A DNA stretch of 64,000 bases from Pollenia angustigena. Taxonomy: Eukaryota; Arthropoda; Insecta; Diptera; Polleniidae. The notes below the pieces were generated by a model, which was not told where the DNA came from, made no database searches, and was given only the letters and a program-made list of their open reading frames with translations. A program made the translations under genes and the position numbers. Where the stretch lies: positions 201,332,208 through 201,396,207 of the forward strand of contig OV884058.1 in NCBI GenBank assembly GCA_930367215.1. The letters run 5' to 3'. Positions 11,565 to 23,015 of the stretch are shown in pieces (position 1 is the stretch's first letter; each line of letters starts with the position of its first letter).

Positions 11565-12601
11565 CAGTGCTCATGTTCTGTAACTCTCGCGTCGATAAAG
11601 TTTTCAATTGAAATGTGTGAACTGAAACAAAAATGCCATAAATTATAACAAACAAGCAACTGTTTTTCTCACTTACCCTGCGGCCACACGTTCAAGTTGT
11701 TCTTGATAGTCTTTTACATATACTGCTTGTCAAAATTTACATAAATTGAAAGCTGTGACGTAGGCTGCACTCAATTTGTAAGCAATTTACTTCCAAGATG
11801 TGAACAACAACAGAGACAAATTTGTACTCAGCTGTTAAATTGAAAGTAAATTGCCAAACAAATGGAAAGGTGAAATTGAAAGCCATCTCGTGGTCAATTT
11901 TAAAAAGTATGAGTGTGTTAGTAAAAACTGAGAGTGTATTGCAAATTGAAAGGAATTGAAAGGCAAAACTTGATCGTGTGGCCACCAAGTTAACTGTGTC
12001 TGTAACTTTTTTTTTGGCGAGTACAAGCTGTCACGTAAGGAAATTACTCGCCAATTTACAGAAAAAGTGTGTCTGTAACATATTGGTAAGAAAAGTTCCC
12101 GTTTTGAACTGTCAAATAAACTCACGAATAAAAATGTTGCGAAAAAAACAATTAAAAATGCAAAGAATAATTAATATTAATAATATTTTGTTCTGGGCAC
12201 ATTTTTCATTGTTTTATTATTTTGCTTTTAACATTTTTAAAAAATATACGAATGTCTTCAAAGCTCGTTTGCAAACAACAAACATTAAAGTCGCTCTTTA
12301 CACAATTTGTTTTAGCCGACAGTTGTATTTTCGGCGCCGTCGTTGAAAAATTTTCAATTTTAGTAAATTTTGGTCGCCGTCAACGATATGTGTTACTGGC
12401 GTTCTGAACATCTGCAATGTCACATCGGCTTCGAGTGCAATATTATGACATTTATAACGTAACGACGTAATCTCTTTTTATAGTTTTCGACATGAGTTAC
12501 AGACACACATTTTTCTCACTTTTCGAGAAACGATGAAATATTTTGTTTCACATCTTTTCGATGCAAGAAGTTCTCACTAAAGTTACAGAACATGGGTACA
12601 G
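11565..12601. mobile_element. CATGTTCTGTAAC foldback element, most complete copy
   Basis: Starts CAGTGCTCATGTTCTGTAAC and ends with the reverse of the same 14-bp core (GTTACAGAACATG). The inner halves differ but both hold AAACAAA, TGTGTCTGTAA and GTGAGAAAAA motifs. Right-hand sequence includes GTCGCCGTCAACGATATGTG and TTCGAGTGCAATATTATGAC. Pieces of the same family lie at 4283, 26630, 31297, 32961 and 34925. Interrupted by the 11681-11985 element. Confidence 0.6.
11681..11985. mobile_element. MITE with GGCCACACG(T/A)TCAAG ends, copy 1
   Basis: TIRs GGCCACACGTTCAAG and (reversed) GGCCACACGATCAAG. The interior matches the heavily interrupted copy at 37068-41324. The related foldback at 31398 shows the uninterrupted sequence CACTTAACTGCG; the flanks suggest a TSD of 8-9 bp that is not exact. 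Confidence 0.6.
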
Positions 12602-13930
12602 AACAAACAATTTAAAAATATGCAAGCAAAAAGAATTAAAAACAAAACAAAAACAAAAAAATTCTTTAGTAAAACTGTTACTTACCAAAAAGTAAACATA
12701 ATAGCATGATATTTTTAAAGCGGGTAGATATGAATGTTACGTGTCGATTTATTCCAAAAAGTAAAAAATTAAAAATTTTGAGTTAATACTCTCTTTTTGA
12801 TCAAGTGTGATATGTACTCTTCATACTTTTGCCGTTTTTGTTCCGAATTTATCTATTTTTACAACAACTATGTGTGATGTATATTGTGCAATTAATCAAC
12901 AAGATTATATTAACTAAAAATTTAAAAATTGTCCGTAGAAGCAAAACAATTTTTAGTTTTACATTAAAGGCATATGAAAAATAATTTTTAAACCAACCTT
13001 TTAATTACCAAAAAGAAGAGAAAATAGCATGATATTTTAACAGCGGGTAGATATGAATATTACGTGCCAATTTCTTCGAAAAAGTGGAAAAATAAAAATT
13101 TTGAGCTAAGTTGACCATTTATTGCGATTAGTGCGATTTATTATATCTGATTTTGCATTTTTTTTGGTAAAAAAAACACAACTCTGATAAAATGAAAAAT
13201 CCCATCAACAATAAACTTCAGTTTGTCAATTGTATGAAATGGGAATTTAGCACATTATAACGAAACCTTGATATTTAATTTTTGAATCCCAAGAAAAACT
13301 TGGATAAAAATCTTATTGTTTACTCTGCGTCTCCATTTTGCAATTTATATTGCTGAGCACAAGCACATATGTCGGCAGAAGAATGGCGGTCTAAACATCG
13401 AAAATTGTATTTGATAATAACAATTGACGTACGCGTCAATAAATATTAGTACGTGAAAACCGAATGTTCGTAATCTTTAAAAAATGTTGAAGACCGTACG
13501 ACTGTCAAATGTCTTTATGTTTTTTAAATAAATAACAAAATGTTTACCGACATTCACACATTTTGTATTTATTGAAGTTTTTGACATGTCTTTATAATCA
13601 GTTTTTTAGTGTAAAAAGGCCTAAAATGACAAAAGATCATATTTTTGCTTAGAAATTGACTGCAAAATTTGCTTTAATACGCCTGCAGGCTGGCCTTTTC
13701 TCGAAAATTTAGTAAAATATTTAAAAACTTATTTTGCAAATATAAACCTCGAAAAACTTTTTCTGTTAATAACAAATTCATAGAGCTCTTGTTAATTATT
13801 CTTTTAACTTTATTAACTCTAACGCGAAGTTTCTCTTCTAGTTGTTTTTCTATGATGTTAAACACCATTAAAATGACCGTTAGTGGGGAATTTGTCTCGG
13901 CAAACTGAGAGTATAAGCAGAGCGAAATTT
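12602..13930. other. No gene seen; diverged direct repeat
   Basis: 12680-12790 and 13000-13110 are direct copies sharing TAGCATGATATTTT and AGCGGGTAGATATGAAT, period about 323 bp. 13195-13330 resembles the repeat at 20190 (CATCAACAATAAACTTCAGT, GGGAATTTAGCACAT). Confidence 0.5.
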
Positions 13931-14108
13931 TAAATGAATTTTATAAGTAAAAAACAATCGAAGAGACGAACATGAGGAGGTCCAATGCACACATTTATTT
14001 ACTAACCAACAGACAGACCTTTCAATAAATATGCGTGGCCAAAACATCATCACCAATGCAAGTCACACTAAAAACCAAGACAATTATTGTTAGTACAACA
14101 CTGCCAGC

Positions 14109-14137
14109 ATAAAGAGCTGTTAAAGTTAATTCAGTTT
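14109..14137 (+). promoter_or_regulatory. Possible core promoter of the 14225 gene
   Basis: An ATAAAG element at 14109-14114 is followed about 22 bases later by TCAGTTT at 14131-14137, which matches the arthropod initiator (TCAGT). This would place the start site near 14133, about 90 bases before the ATG. The TATA-initiator spacing is slightly short. Such motifs occur by chance in AT-rich DNA, so this is a weak call. Confidence 0.3.
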
Positions 14138-14224
14138 AATTCAAGCCTTTTAAAAGTACGATTAACAAAAGGTTAATAGTTTTATAATCAACGAAATAAA
14201 TGCTTTGCAAAAATAAATAAAATA

Positions 14225-14947
14225 ATGAATTACAACAAAAGCTTACTTCGAATAAAATATTTAATTATATTTATAAAAATTTTCCCAATTGCAACCAATC
14301 ATGCAGCCATTATACAAAATCCTACACTTACCAATATGAACGATGGATTTTTGGAATTGAGACCAAATGGTTCATTGATTTTGCGCAGCCATCCCAATAA
14401 TTCTTCCAGTGTCCAGTGGCAGGATGCCGTCATCTTTAAAACCATTTTAAATGCCATTCGCCTAGCGCCGTTACAAGCGAAAAACACTTTAAATGATTTG
14501 AATCTGAAAATTTATGGTGATGGTGTCGAACATAAGTTTCCACCATTTCTGGAACGTGTTATACAACGTATACAGACTTATTTCTCTGTATATAGATATA
14601 CTGATACCAGTCAACCGGTGCGGGAGGATAATAAACCAACAACGACCGCAACTTTCGTGACGTCGCTGGCAACATCGCCAAGTGGAATATTTAATAAGCC
14701 ATTGACTTTGGGCCAAAATGAAATCGATGTCAATCTTAGCAGTGGCAATAGCGATAGTTTTAATAGATACAATAAAACTTCATTGAATGCAGATAAATCA
14801 ACAACAAGACCGTACAAGTTAAATGGGACTACTAGTAGTAGAAGTAGTACGACCATAAAATCCACTGTGGTGTACGATGATGAAGATAAAGAGAATGAAT
14901 TTATTGAAATAAAAAATGGTAAATCAATTGTTAATGAGAAATCATAA
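14225..14947 (+). CDS. Intronless secreted 240-aa protein, unrecognised
   Basis: A single open reading frame of 240 residues in non-repetitive sequence. The N-terminus is hydrophobic (about residues 7-28, LLRIKYLIIFIKIFPIATNH) and looks like a signal peptide or anchor. A compact middle part follows (about 40-125), including WQDAVIFKTILNAIRLAPLQ and a Pro/aromatic stretch around 100-125. The C-terminal half is low-complexity, rich in Thr, Ser and Asn, and ends acidic then basic (DDEDKENEF). Several N-glycosylation sequons are visible (NGS at 48, NSS at 59, NKT and NGT further on), fitting passage through the secretory pathway. An AATAAA at 15002-15007 lies about 55 bases past the stop. The family is not recognised; an extracellular role is inferred from composition. 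Confidence 0.7.
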   Translation: MNYNKSLLRIKYLIIFIKIFPIATNHAAIIQNPTLTNMNDGFLELRPNGSLILRSHPNNSSSVQWQDAVIFKTILNAIRLAPLQAKNTLNDLNLKIYGDGVEHKFPPFLERVIQRIQTYFSVYRYTDTSQPVREDNKPTTTATFVTSLATSPSGIFNKPLTLGQNEIDVNLSSGNSDSFNRYNKTSLNADKSTTRPYKLNGTTSSRSSTTIKSTVVYDDEDKENEFIEIKNGKSIVNEKS

Positions 14948-15001
14948 AAAAATTTCTATTTATTTATTTTTCTTTTCGTCATAAGTTCAAGTCTTTGTGT
15001 C

Positions 15002-15007
15002 AATAAA
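15002..15007 (+). terminator. Poly(A) signal of the 14225 gene
   Basis: AATAAA about 55 bases after the stop codon, followed by GT- and T-rich sequence. Confidence 0.55.
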
Positions 15008-15176
15008 AAGGTCTTTTAATCATTCACAAACTGCTTTTATTAAATAAAAATGGTTCATATGCATTATTGGTTTGTAATTTATTTGGCTTGAAAAAAAATT
15101 TAAAAAAAAAAAATAAAATATTACAAAAATTTCTTAAATATCACAACACGAACAAAAAATAACCATATAGGGACAC

Positions 15177-16294
15177 CACTACGTGATAAAAGACAAAAAA
15201 AAAAAAAAAAAAGACGCGTGTCTCCCAGTTTCGCCCAAAGTCATGCACTTTTCTTTTTATGGGCCCCCCAAAGATTTGGGGCCTCGGTGTCATATTTGCA
15301 AAAAAGTGATCATTTTCTCAGGCTCATATCTTGCAAACCCTTTGAAATTTTGATTTGCCATCTGAGACAGAGTTGTAGATCTTGCCATAAGGAACAAAAA
15401 TTGTGATCATATAAAATCAAAAAAACTTCATCTTCAAGATGAAAATCGCAAAAAACTTTAAAAACTCGATTTTTTTACCTTTTTTTCCCTGTTCTGGTCC
15501 ATAGGTAGCAAACCGTTCAAAATTCAAGGAAACAATCAGCAACAAAAATGTAATAAGATCTCAGTGAACAACTTTTAAAAACATATAAACATCCTAGGAA
15601 TGATTCTAAACCGTTTATTTGTTTACCTTTTTTCCCCTGTTCAGCTCAATAGGTAGCAAACCGTTCAAAATTCAAGGAAACAATCGGCCAAAAAATGTAC
15701 CTTAGATCTCAATAAACAACTTTCTAGAGCATATGAACTTCCTAGGAACGATTCTTAACATCGTTTAGGTAGCGGTTAGGTAGCCGCATAAGTGAAAAAT
15801 TTCCCGAAAATTTTTTAATTTCATTTGTTTTTTCTTTAACCAAATTTTCGGGAAAGTTTTCACTTTTGGGGCTACGTTAACGGTGCTATGAATCATTCCT
15901 AGGAAGTTTATCTGTTCTAGAAAGTTGTGTATTGAGATCTTGTGTAAATTTTTGTAGATGATTGTTTCCTTGAATTTTGAACGGTTTGCTACCTATAGAC
16001 CTGAACAGGGGGAAAAAGGTAAACAAATTCGAACTTTTTTGCGATTTCGATCTTGAAGATGAAGTTTTTCTGATTTTATATGTTCACAATTTTTGCTCTT
16101 TATGACAAGAGCTACAACTTTGTCCCAGAGGGTAAATCATAATTACGAACGGTTTGCAAGATATGAGCCTGAGAATATTATCACTTTTTGCAAAAATGAC
16201 ACCGAGGCGCCAAATCTTTGGGGGCCAATAAAAAAAAGTGCATGACTTTGGGCAAAACTGGGAGACACGGGTCTTGGTCTTTTTTCACGTAGTG
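15177..16294. mobile_element. Long foldback element with CACTACGTGA ends, copy 1
   Basis: 1118 bp, almost entirely an inverted repeat. Ends CACTACGTGATAAAAGAC and (reversed) CACTACGTGAAAAAAGAC. Arms of about 500 bp pair through TCTCCCAGTTT, GTCATGCACTTT, CCTCGGTGTCAT, GGTAGCAAACCGTTC and TCCTAGGAA. The left arm has an extra direct copy of a ~150-bp block (15478-15600 and 15627-15770). No ORF. No clean TSD, but another element with the same ends (55064-57303) has TAA on both sides. Confidence 0.75.
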
Positions 16295-16450
16295 GTGTTT
16301 GTGTATGGTAATTTTGCCATGACTTAAAAAATTACACACAAATATATGTTTAAGCTTTCAAAAGATTTAAGTTATTGATCACAAGGGCGTACAGGGGGAG
16401 ATTTTGGAAAACAAAAATTAAGGTTGCAATTAAAGATTTGCAATCGAGTT

Positions 16451-17220
16451 CAGGGCTGTCAGATTTTTTTGAGCTCCATCGCCAAACCGGATGTCAGAAA
16501 TTGGTAAACGCCAATTTTATTCAGTTTTTGTAACTTTTTTAATTATATCATGCATAGTCTGGGATCACACTATGAAAGTTTTCTTTCAGAAAGTCCGAGT
16601 TTATTGGTGAGTGGGGAAGAGAACATGCTATTATTCTCTCCCCTCTCACCAATAAACTCAGACTTTCTGAAAAAAAAACTTTCATAGTGTGAACCCAGAC
16701 ATACAAAAAAAAAAGCTGGTGTAATATTTCAGTAAAAAATCGCCAAAAAGTGAGAATATATCCAAAAAGCCGCCGAAAGTAAATTTTGTTTTGTTTCTAT
16801 TTTTTTTTTTAAATAACATGAAATGGAGATCATAAATTCAGTTAAAAGACTCAAATTATTTAAACAAGGATATAAGATCTTACACTTCAGCCTCATCGAT
16901 TTCATTACTGATGTTTTGACCTGCATACGTACTATTAGAATTTAATAGGGACTGAATATAAAATTCACTTAAAATGATAACAAAAAAAAAAAAATCATGA
17001 GAAAAAAGTAGCCAGTTTTTTTTTTACATATTTAATGATTTGTTATCATGACAAATTGTTAAAAAAAAAATCGCTGAAATAATATAAATGGTAAAAATAT
17101 CCGAGTAAATAGCCAGTTATATCAAAAATCGTCAAAAAAAAAAAACGGCGCCAGTCGCCAAATGGAAAATCCCACAAAATCGGCCCGTTCGGCGAGAAAT
17201 CGCCATATCTGACAGCCCTG
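16451..17220. mobile_element. hAT-like MITE with CAGGGCTGTCAGAT ends, copy 1
   Basis: 770 bp. TIR CAGGGCTGTCAGAT at the left and CAGGGCTGTCAGATATGGCG (reversed) at the right. The interior repeats GGCGATTTC and CGCCA motifs. The TSD is not visible, but the related copy at 37286-37935 has a perfect one. A 144-bp hairpin MITE is nested at 16557-16700. Confidence 0.65.
16557..16700. mobile_element. Hairpin MITE, 144 bp
   Basis: Arms of about 60 bp: GTCTGGGATCACACTATGAA at the left pairs with TTCATAGTGTGAACCCAGAC at the right, then AAAGTTTTC, TTTCAGAAAGTC and GTTTATTGGTGAG. TA lies next to or one base from each end, suggesting a mariner-type MITE. Confidence 0.65.
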
Positions 17221-17594
17221 CAGCCGTATTATGTAATTCGCTTAGCTTAAGCTAAATCTCGATCGCTAAAATGCCTAAGAGAATACAAAACTTAAAAATT
17301 TTAGCGATGACCTTAAAAGCTAAAATTGCGGCGAATGAAATTTTTATGGCATTGCCAAATTTAGAAATTTATGTTACAGTATTAAAAGTTCAAAAAATCA
17401 TAACTGTACTCTTTATTAAGTGATTTCTAAAATTGAAAAACACAAAATTTTTCACTTAGAGCCAGTTTTTGACTTAAAGATTATATTATTTTGTTAGCTA
17501 GTTTAAACGGCCAAAGTTGGCGGTTTAAACTTGCAACAGAACTGTCAAAAGTACGAACAGCTGGCAAAAATATTACTTATGAAATTAATAAAAT

Positions 17595-17784
17595 GGACTT
17601 TTCAAGTGATATGGAAGATTTTAGTGATTTTGAAACATTTCAAAATTTAAATAAGATAATTATTAGAAAACCACGAACAATTAGAACACGTCCAAATCAT
17701 TTTAACTTATTTAATCTTACATTCAATGGTGTCTTTGTATTCATCAACAAGTTTCGACAGATGAAAAATTGCTTGAACGTTTAA
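17595..17784 (+). pseudogene. Possible Harbinger-type transposase N-terminal scrap
   Basis: MDFSSDMEDFSDFETFQNL is followed by RKPRTIRTRPNHFNLFN, which resembles the basic lead-in before the helix-turn-helix of PIF/Harbinger transposases. The expected next segment is degraded. The flanks (17221-17590 and 17790-18440) contain no other recognisable part, although short frames at 17870-18303 are open. Weak call. Confidence 0.3.
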
Positions 17785-18440
17785 TTTCTTTTTCCATTTT
17801 ATTATTTTTTTTATATATTCTTTATTAATTTATTAATTTTTTTTTGCTAAATATCTTGAGTTATATGTATTGCCAGGGTATCACACGGTTTGTTGGAGCC
17901 TCATCCACAAGTCCTCGATCAACCCCGACCTTGATCCTCGTATAGGAAGGCGAAAAGATTCCAGAATAAGCTCCAACGTATATCTTGTCTCCGCAGTAAA
18001 ACGTCTGAGTTATTTCCTTGGTTCTCCACCAGTAAAACACGTTAAAATTTTAAGGCTATGAAACGTTTGCATATGGATAATGCTGACACCGCAAGAACTA
18101 TAACTCGGCACAGTTATGCGACACCGCCCCGCTTACCAATGCAAAACGCACGAAAAGCAAACAAACACGGCCTGTTTGTCTTTAAAAGATACCGACAAAG
18201 ACGCGCGAGCTGTTTCCCCGTCCAAAGCGGTTTTTTGAATGCTTTATTAATGCAAAACAAAATTTACCGCCTTTTCTTCTTCTTTTTTCACGTTACAAGC
18301 TAAGATTTGATGACAATTTTTGACATTTGTTTAAAATTGCCACACTTACACAAAAAATATGGGCAATTCATATGGCACTGCTAATAACTTTAATCTTTAG
18401 CTATCAAAGAAATCTTTGGGAATACAAAATTTTAATTTAA
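17785..18440. other. No gene recognised
   Basis: GC content rises at 17870-18240 and several frames are open there (for example the minus strand reads through NVFYWWRTKE), but none has a motif I know. Could be more of the element scrap at 17595 or a decayed gene piece. Confidence 0.35.
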
Positions 18441-18780
18441 AAGATTTTGTTAGTCGTGCATAATTCCCAATATTTATTCCTGATAAAAACACTGACATTT
18501 ATTGTTGATGGGATAAGCTATTCCTATGCGCATTTCACTGGTTGCTTAGGCCAGATCGTCAGGAAACTTCATCCAAAGATTTTAGAAAAACTAAAGATAT
18601 TAAACCAAATAAAACTGTTAAGCGTTTAACAATTAAATGCAACAGTTCTACTTGTAATAATATCAAAGTTTAAACAAAAGCATCAACAATAAACAGTGAG
18701 TTTATCTTTTCTTACATTCCCCACTACAATTGGTTGAAATTCTTGCAACATTAATTGTAGTTGTAAGTAGGTTAAGAACC
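18441..18780. repeat. Dispersed repeat with TTATTCGTGC(T)TAATTCCCA end, truncated copy
   Basis: Shares GGGATAAGCTATTCCTATGC, CACTGGTTGCTTAGGCCAGA, AAACTTCATCC and CAACAATAAACAGTGAGTTT with the complete copy at 38031-38402. Fragments also occur at 13195-13330, 20180-20440 and 27385-27580. Confidence 0.6.
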
Positions 18781-18879
18781 TTTTTCAGCACAACTTGAAG
18801 GACAAATGTACACATAGAGCTCGTGCCTTAGCTTTAACAATAATTAGTATTGTGGTTATTTTGTTGTACTATTTATGGT

Positions 18880-19200
18880 TTTTAATCCAAATTTTTAATA
18901 TTTTTAATTAGGCTAAAGTTCATCAAATTTAATTTTCATTAAATTATTTTTATGAAGAAAGGAATTTTACAACATGGAAATTAATTAAAATTGTTATTGA
19001 TAATCTTTCATTCTTGAAAGTGGCCGGGGCTCGAACCCTGGCCGGCAGGTTACCATGACATGTTTCGATCGCAACCACTCGATCTCTTCAGATGGATTTG
19101 ACGTCTTACACTCGCAGCGATCGAAACATGTCATGGTAACCTGCCGGCCAGGGTTCGAGCCCAGGCCACGGTCAAGAATGAAAGATAAAAATAATTTTTT
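18880..19200. repeat. Two SINE copies head to head, forming a GC-rich hairpin
   Basis: A minus copy (about 19115 to 18880) has B box GGTTCGAGCCC and the family body. A plus-oriented head (about 19085-19200) carries the same tRNA-related segment. Together 19003-19066 and 19117-19186 form a nearly perfect inverted repeat of about 60 bp, including GGCCGGCAGGTTACCATGAC and CATGTTTCGATCGC. Local GC content is far above the surroundings. A mature tRNA fold is not formed. Confidence 0.55.
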
Positions 19201-19649
19201 ATACGGCAAATTTCTTATATCCGTTACCTTCTGTACTATTATTATTATGCTTATAGCAAAATTTTAAATGCGTAAATTTAGCGTTCTACATGTAACTTCT
19301 GTGTTATTTTTACCGATTTTGCAAGATGTTTTTGCATTTGACAAAAACCTTCAAATTGTTGTCTAAGTTTTTAGTCTCAAATACATAAACTACAATTGGT
19401 TCCAGATTGCCTTGAAATTTCTCGAGAGTAGAAAAACTTTTTCTAGCCAATAATTTTAAGTTTGGCCAACTTTGCGGAAGAAATTCATTGGCCGTGTTAT
19501 CTTACGTCGTAGCAATGTTAATTGGACGCCAGAATCATGTTATTTGACACTTTTGGACTTCTTTCTTTGGGGATATTTAAAAGAAAAAGTGTACATCAAT
19601 GAGCCAAAAACAATTCAAGAGCTAAAGGATCAGATACTTCGGCACATTA

Positions 19650-19950
19650 GTCTGTGTTCATACGGCTCTTGTCTTAGTTCTTAGTTAGTCTGAGTTCATA
19701 CGGCTCATGTCTTATTGACAAGATTCTTCCTTTTTCTTCTTTAAACATGAATTGGCGTTCAAATGATTCATGTCATGTTGACGACATGTGCTTTTTTGAT
19801 ATTGAAAACAATAACAAAATTAAACAAAGAATGAAAAAGCAAAACGTAAAGACAGTACATGCATCTGTGTACTCGTTTCTTTTCCCCTCGTCTCTCTCGC
19901 CTATAAAGTAGCAATCTTGTCAATAAGACATGAGCCGTATGAACACAGAC
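19650..19950. mobile_element. Harbinger-type MITE (TTA target site)
   Basis: 301 bp. TIR GTCTGTGTTCATACGGCT at both ends. An inner repeat of the left end gives a further near-perfect arm of about 38 bp pairing with the right end, from GTTCATACGGCTCATG through TTGACAAGATT. Flanked by TTA (19647-19649, 19951-19953), typical of PIF/Harbinger. Sits inside the mariner relic. No coding capacity. Confidence 0.7.
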
Positions 19951-20427
19951 TTAACGACATTGAACCTCAGTTATGTCTTAGTCAGGGTTGATAAAGTTGG
20001 TACAATTGTACTTTTTATGGTACAATTCAAAACCAAAAAGTACGCTGGTACCCCCGTGACTCATTTGGTACTTTTTCCAAATTTTTCAAACCTACATTTT
20101 ATAATTGATATAAAATGGCAGCTCGTATTTACTGTCCAATGAATATAAGCGGAGTTTAGTGTTTGGCGCAAATAGTCTTGCGAAAATTAAAGGAATAGCT
20201 TATCCCTTCAACAATAAATTTCAGTTTATCAATAGTATGAAATGGGAATTTAGCACATTTAAACGAATCCTTGTAAATAAATTTTTTGAATCCCAAGAAA
20301 AACTTTGATAACTAATATGCATGTGGCAGTGTAAATGAGAGTTTAGAATCAAGCAATTGTAGTCGGGACTGTAAGAAAAGATAAACTCACTGTTTATTGT
20401 TGTGGTTTTTTGTTTAAGCTTTGATAA

Positions 20428-21015
20428 TAGGTGTGTTCCACAAGATCTCGGGCAAGTTCGGACTAATGAGAGTAAAATGAAAATTACTCTCTAAATTTGC
20501 CAAATTACCCAAAACTGCTGGAATGCAAAAAACCATTTTCGCACTTCTTCAAATACTAATGCTGCTTACTTTTCAAATTAAGATCTATTTAAGTGATTTT
20601 AGACGCTTAAAAGTAATAACATTATAAAACTAAAACATTTGCATCATTGTAATTTTTTATATTTTGTTTTTTTTTTTATATTAAAGATTAAGGGAAATAT
20701 GTATGCAATAACGTTTTTACCACTTGAATTTTTTTGCAAAAACCTTAAATTTGGTTTTTTAATTAAAACTTAACTTTTTCTTTTGCTTGTAAATTTCCTG
20801 AATTATTTATCAGTTCAAAAGTAAACACAAACAGCTGATTGTTTTTTTCTTGTCCGAACTTACCCAAAGAAAAAGTTCGTGCAAATTTGTACAGGAAATG
20901 AAAAATATTACTCTCCCAATTACTGTCTTAATTGCACTAAAATTGTTATGTGGAACGCTTTTGGGTAACTTTGTGCAAGTTCGGACTGTTTCGTTATGCA
21001 TGTGGAACAGAGCTA
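20428..21015. mobile_element. TIR element with TAGCT(G/C)TGTTCCACA ends, copy 1
   Basis: 588 bp. Ends TAGGTGTGTTCCACA and (reversed) TAGCTCTGTTCCACA. Both arms carry GCAAGTTCGGACT-type sequence. A second copy at 21314-22588 shares most of the length. No clear TSD was found, so superfamily is left open. Confidence 0.55.
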
Positions 21016-21313
21016 TTGTCACAAGTGAAACTGGGGTTTTATGGGCTATAATATTTTGCATTTGCTCCTTTGCAAGACCATTTGCACCAAACACTGAACT
21101 CTGCTAATGTGAATAGATTTTTGCACTTGTTCATTGAAATATTGCTTATGCCATATTCTAAATTTAAATTTAGTATCAGCGGCATCATATAAGCGTGCAT
21201 TTTCAGATGATATTGACAAGTTTTTAAAAGATATAGGAAACAACTTCTGCAAAAGTTCTACATATTGGAAGAGACGTATTCCTCTCAATTCAAGATTATT
21301 TTGGAACTCATAA

Positions 21314-22588
21314 TAGCTGTGTTCCACAAGATTTTGGGCAAGTTCGGATTAATGAGAGTAAAATGAGAATTACTCTCTAAATTTGCCGAATTACCCAAAA
21401 CTGCTGGAACGCAAAAAACCATTTTCGCACTTCGTCAAATGCTTCTTACTTTTCACATTAAGATCTATTTAAGTGATTTTAGACGCTTAAAAGTAAAAAC
21501 ATTATTAAACCAAAACATTTGCATCATTGTAATTTTTTATATTTTGGTTTTTTTTATATAAAGTTGTTGCAAATTTGTACAGGAAATGAAAAAAATTACT
21601 CTCTCCATTCCTCTCTTAATTGCACAAAAATGGTTATGTGGAACGCTTTTGGGTAACTTTGTGCAAGTTCGGACTGTTACGTTATGCTAGAAACACAACT
21701 GGGACGAACGACGAATTATTCGCAACGAATATTCGTCACCAGAAATAAAACACATTGTTGTATATGCGCAAACCGAAATTCGTCGTGCGTAACGAACTCT
21801 ACGATAGGTTTATTTCTATTTCTTACGCGGACGAACGACGAATAAATTGGGAATGGGACAGCGCAGCAAAGTTCGATATAAATTAAAAATCGTGAAATCT
21901 GTAAAGAATTACAGGGACAACTCGCTTCTATTGCGAACTTGGCTAAAATTCGCGAAAAAATTGCGAAATTTTAAACAAACACTTAAATTTATTAGAAATC
22001 GCTAAATGAGTGAAAAAAGGAAACAAAATGTCGAAAAATAACAAAAAAAAAAAAAAAATATTTGCAAAAATTCGCAAAAAATTTTAATATTTCCAAAAAG
22101 CCATAAAATTGATTAAAAAAAAGTCCCTAAAACTATAAGGAATGGCAAAAATTCGGTAAAAATTGCAAAATTAGCGGAAAGTCGCAAAAATTTGCTAACA
22201 GCGGCATGATACCAAAGTCTACTATTTATTATAAATCGTGAAAGCTGTAAAGAATTAAAAAACTTCCAGAAACAAATCGCGAACATGGCTGAAATTCGCG
22301 AAAAGTTGCAAAATTTGAAACAAACAAAAAAACTAATTTGAGATCGCAAAATCGAAATGCAGAAAACTAAAAATGCTGAAGAAATTCATTTCGAGTGGAT
22401 ACGGATTTTAGGACATACCCGATTAATAGTTTTTTAAGAATTAAAAAAAAAATTTAGGTTCACGCACTTACTGTGTCTCATTTGACGTATTTACGCAACG
22501 AATTGTTGCCGACGAATTCGTCATATTATGCGAAGTTCGTCGTTCGTCCCAGTTGTCTTTCTAGCATTATGCATGTGGAACAGAGCTA
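21314..22588. mobile_element. TIR element with TAGCT(G/C)TGTTCCACA ends, copy 2, interrupted
   Basis: Ends TAGCTGTGTTCCACA and (reversed) TAGCTCTGTTCCACA. About 400 bp of its own sequence remains around an 877-bp hAT-like insertion (21688-22564). Copy 1 shows the uninterrupted sequence TTTCGTTATGCATGTGG at the insertion point. Confidence 0.6.
21688..22564. mobile_element. hAT-like element, TAGAAA(C/G)ACAACTGGGACG ends
   Basis: 877 bp. TIRs TAGAAACACAACTGGGACG and (reversed) TAGAAAGACAACTGGGACG, followed by AACGACGAA in both. TSD CGTTATGC/CATTATGC (21680-21687, 22565-22572; one mismatch), confirmed by the empty site in the related copy at about 21000. The interior has many AAATTCGCAAAA-like short repeats and no long ORF. 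Confidence 0.75.
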
Positions 22589-22759
22589 ATATTTTCAAAT
22601 ATTCGCCATCAAGATTTTACAAGCGATAATTAAATTTTATTATATTCGGACTTTCTACTCCTTTCCTGTTTCTGCAGTACATAATGAAAATTGTTAATAC
22701 AATAAATATGGAAGTGCAATCCGAAGATGTTCGTATCATAGATGGGCAAGGCATTTTGC

Positions 22760-23015
22760 AGTACCAGTACTTTTTCAGTATTTTCTTTTTTACTGATTAT
22801 TGAAAAAAAAATCAGTATTCAGTAGAAAGTACTGATTACTGAAAAAAAATCAGTATTCAGTAAAAAGTACTGATTACTGAAAACAAAAATCAGTATTCAG
22901 TAAAAAGTACTGATTACTGGAAAAAAATCAGTATTCAGTAAAAAGTACTGATTACCGAAAAAAAATCAGTATTCAGTAAATTTTACTGATTTGTGTAAAA
23001 AAATGCAGCAATCAG
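22760..23015. repeat. Minisatellite array, left arm
   Basis: About six copies of a 39-40-bp unit containing CAGTATTCAGTAAAAAGTAC then TGATTACTGAAAA. The unit contains short self-complementary parts (AGTACT, CAGTA/TACTG). It mirrors the right array. Confidence 0.85.
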
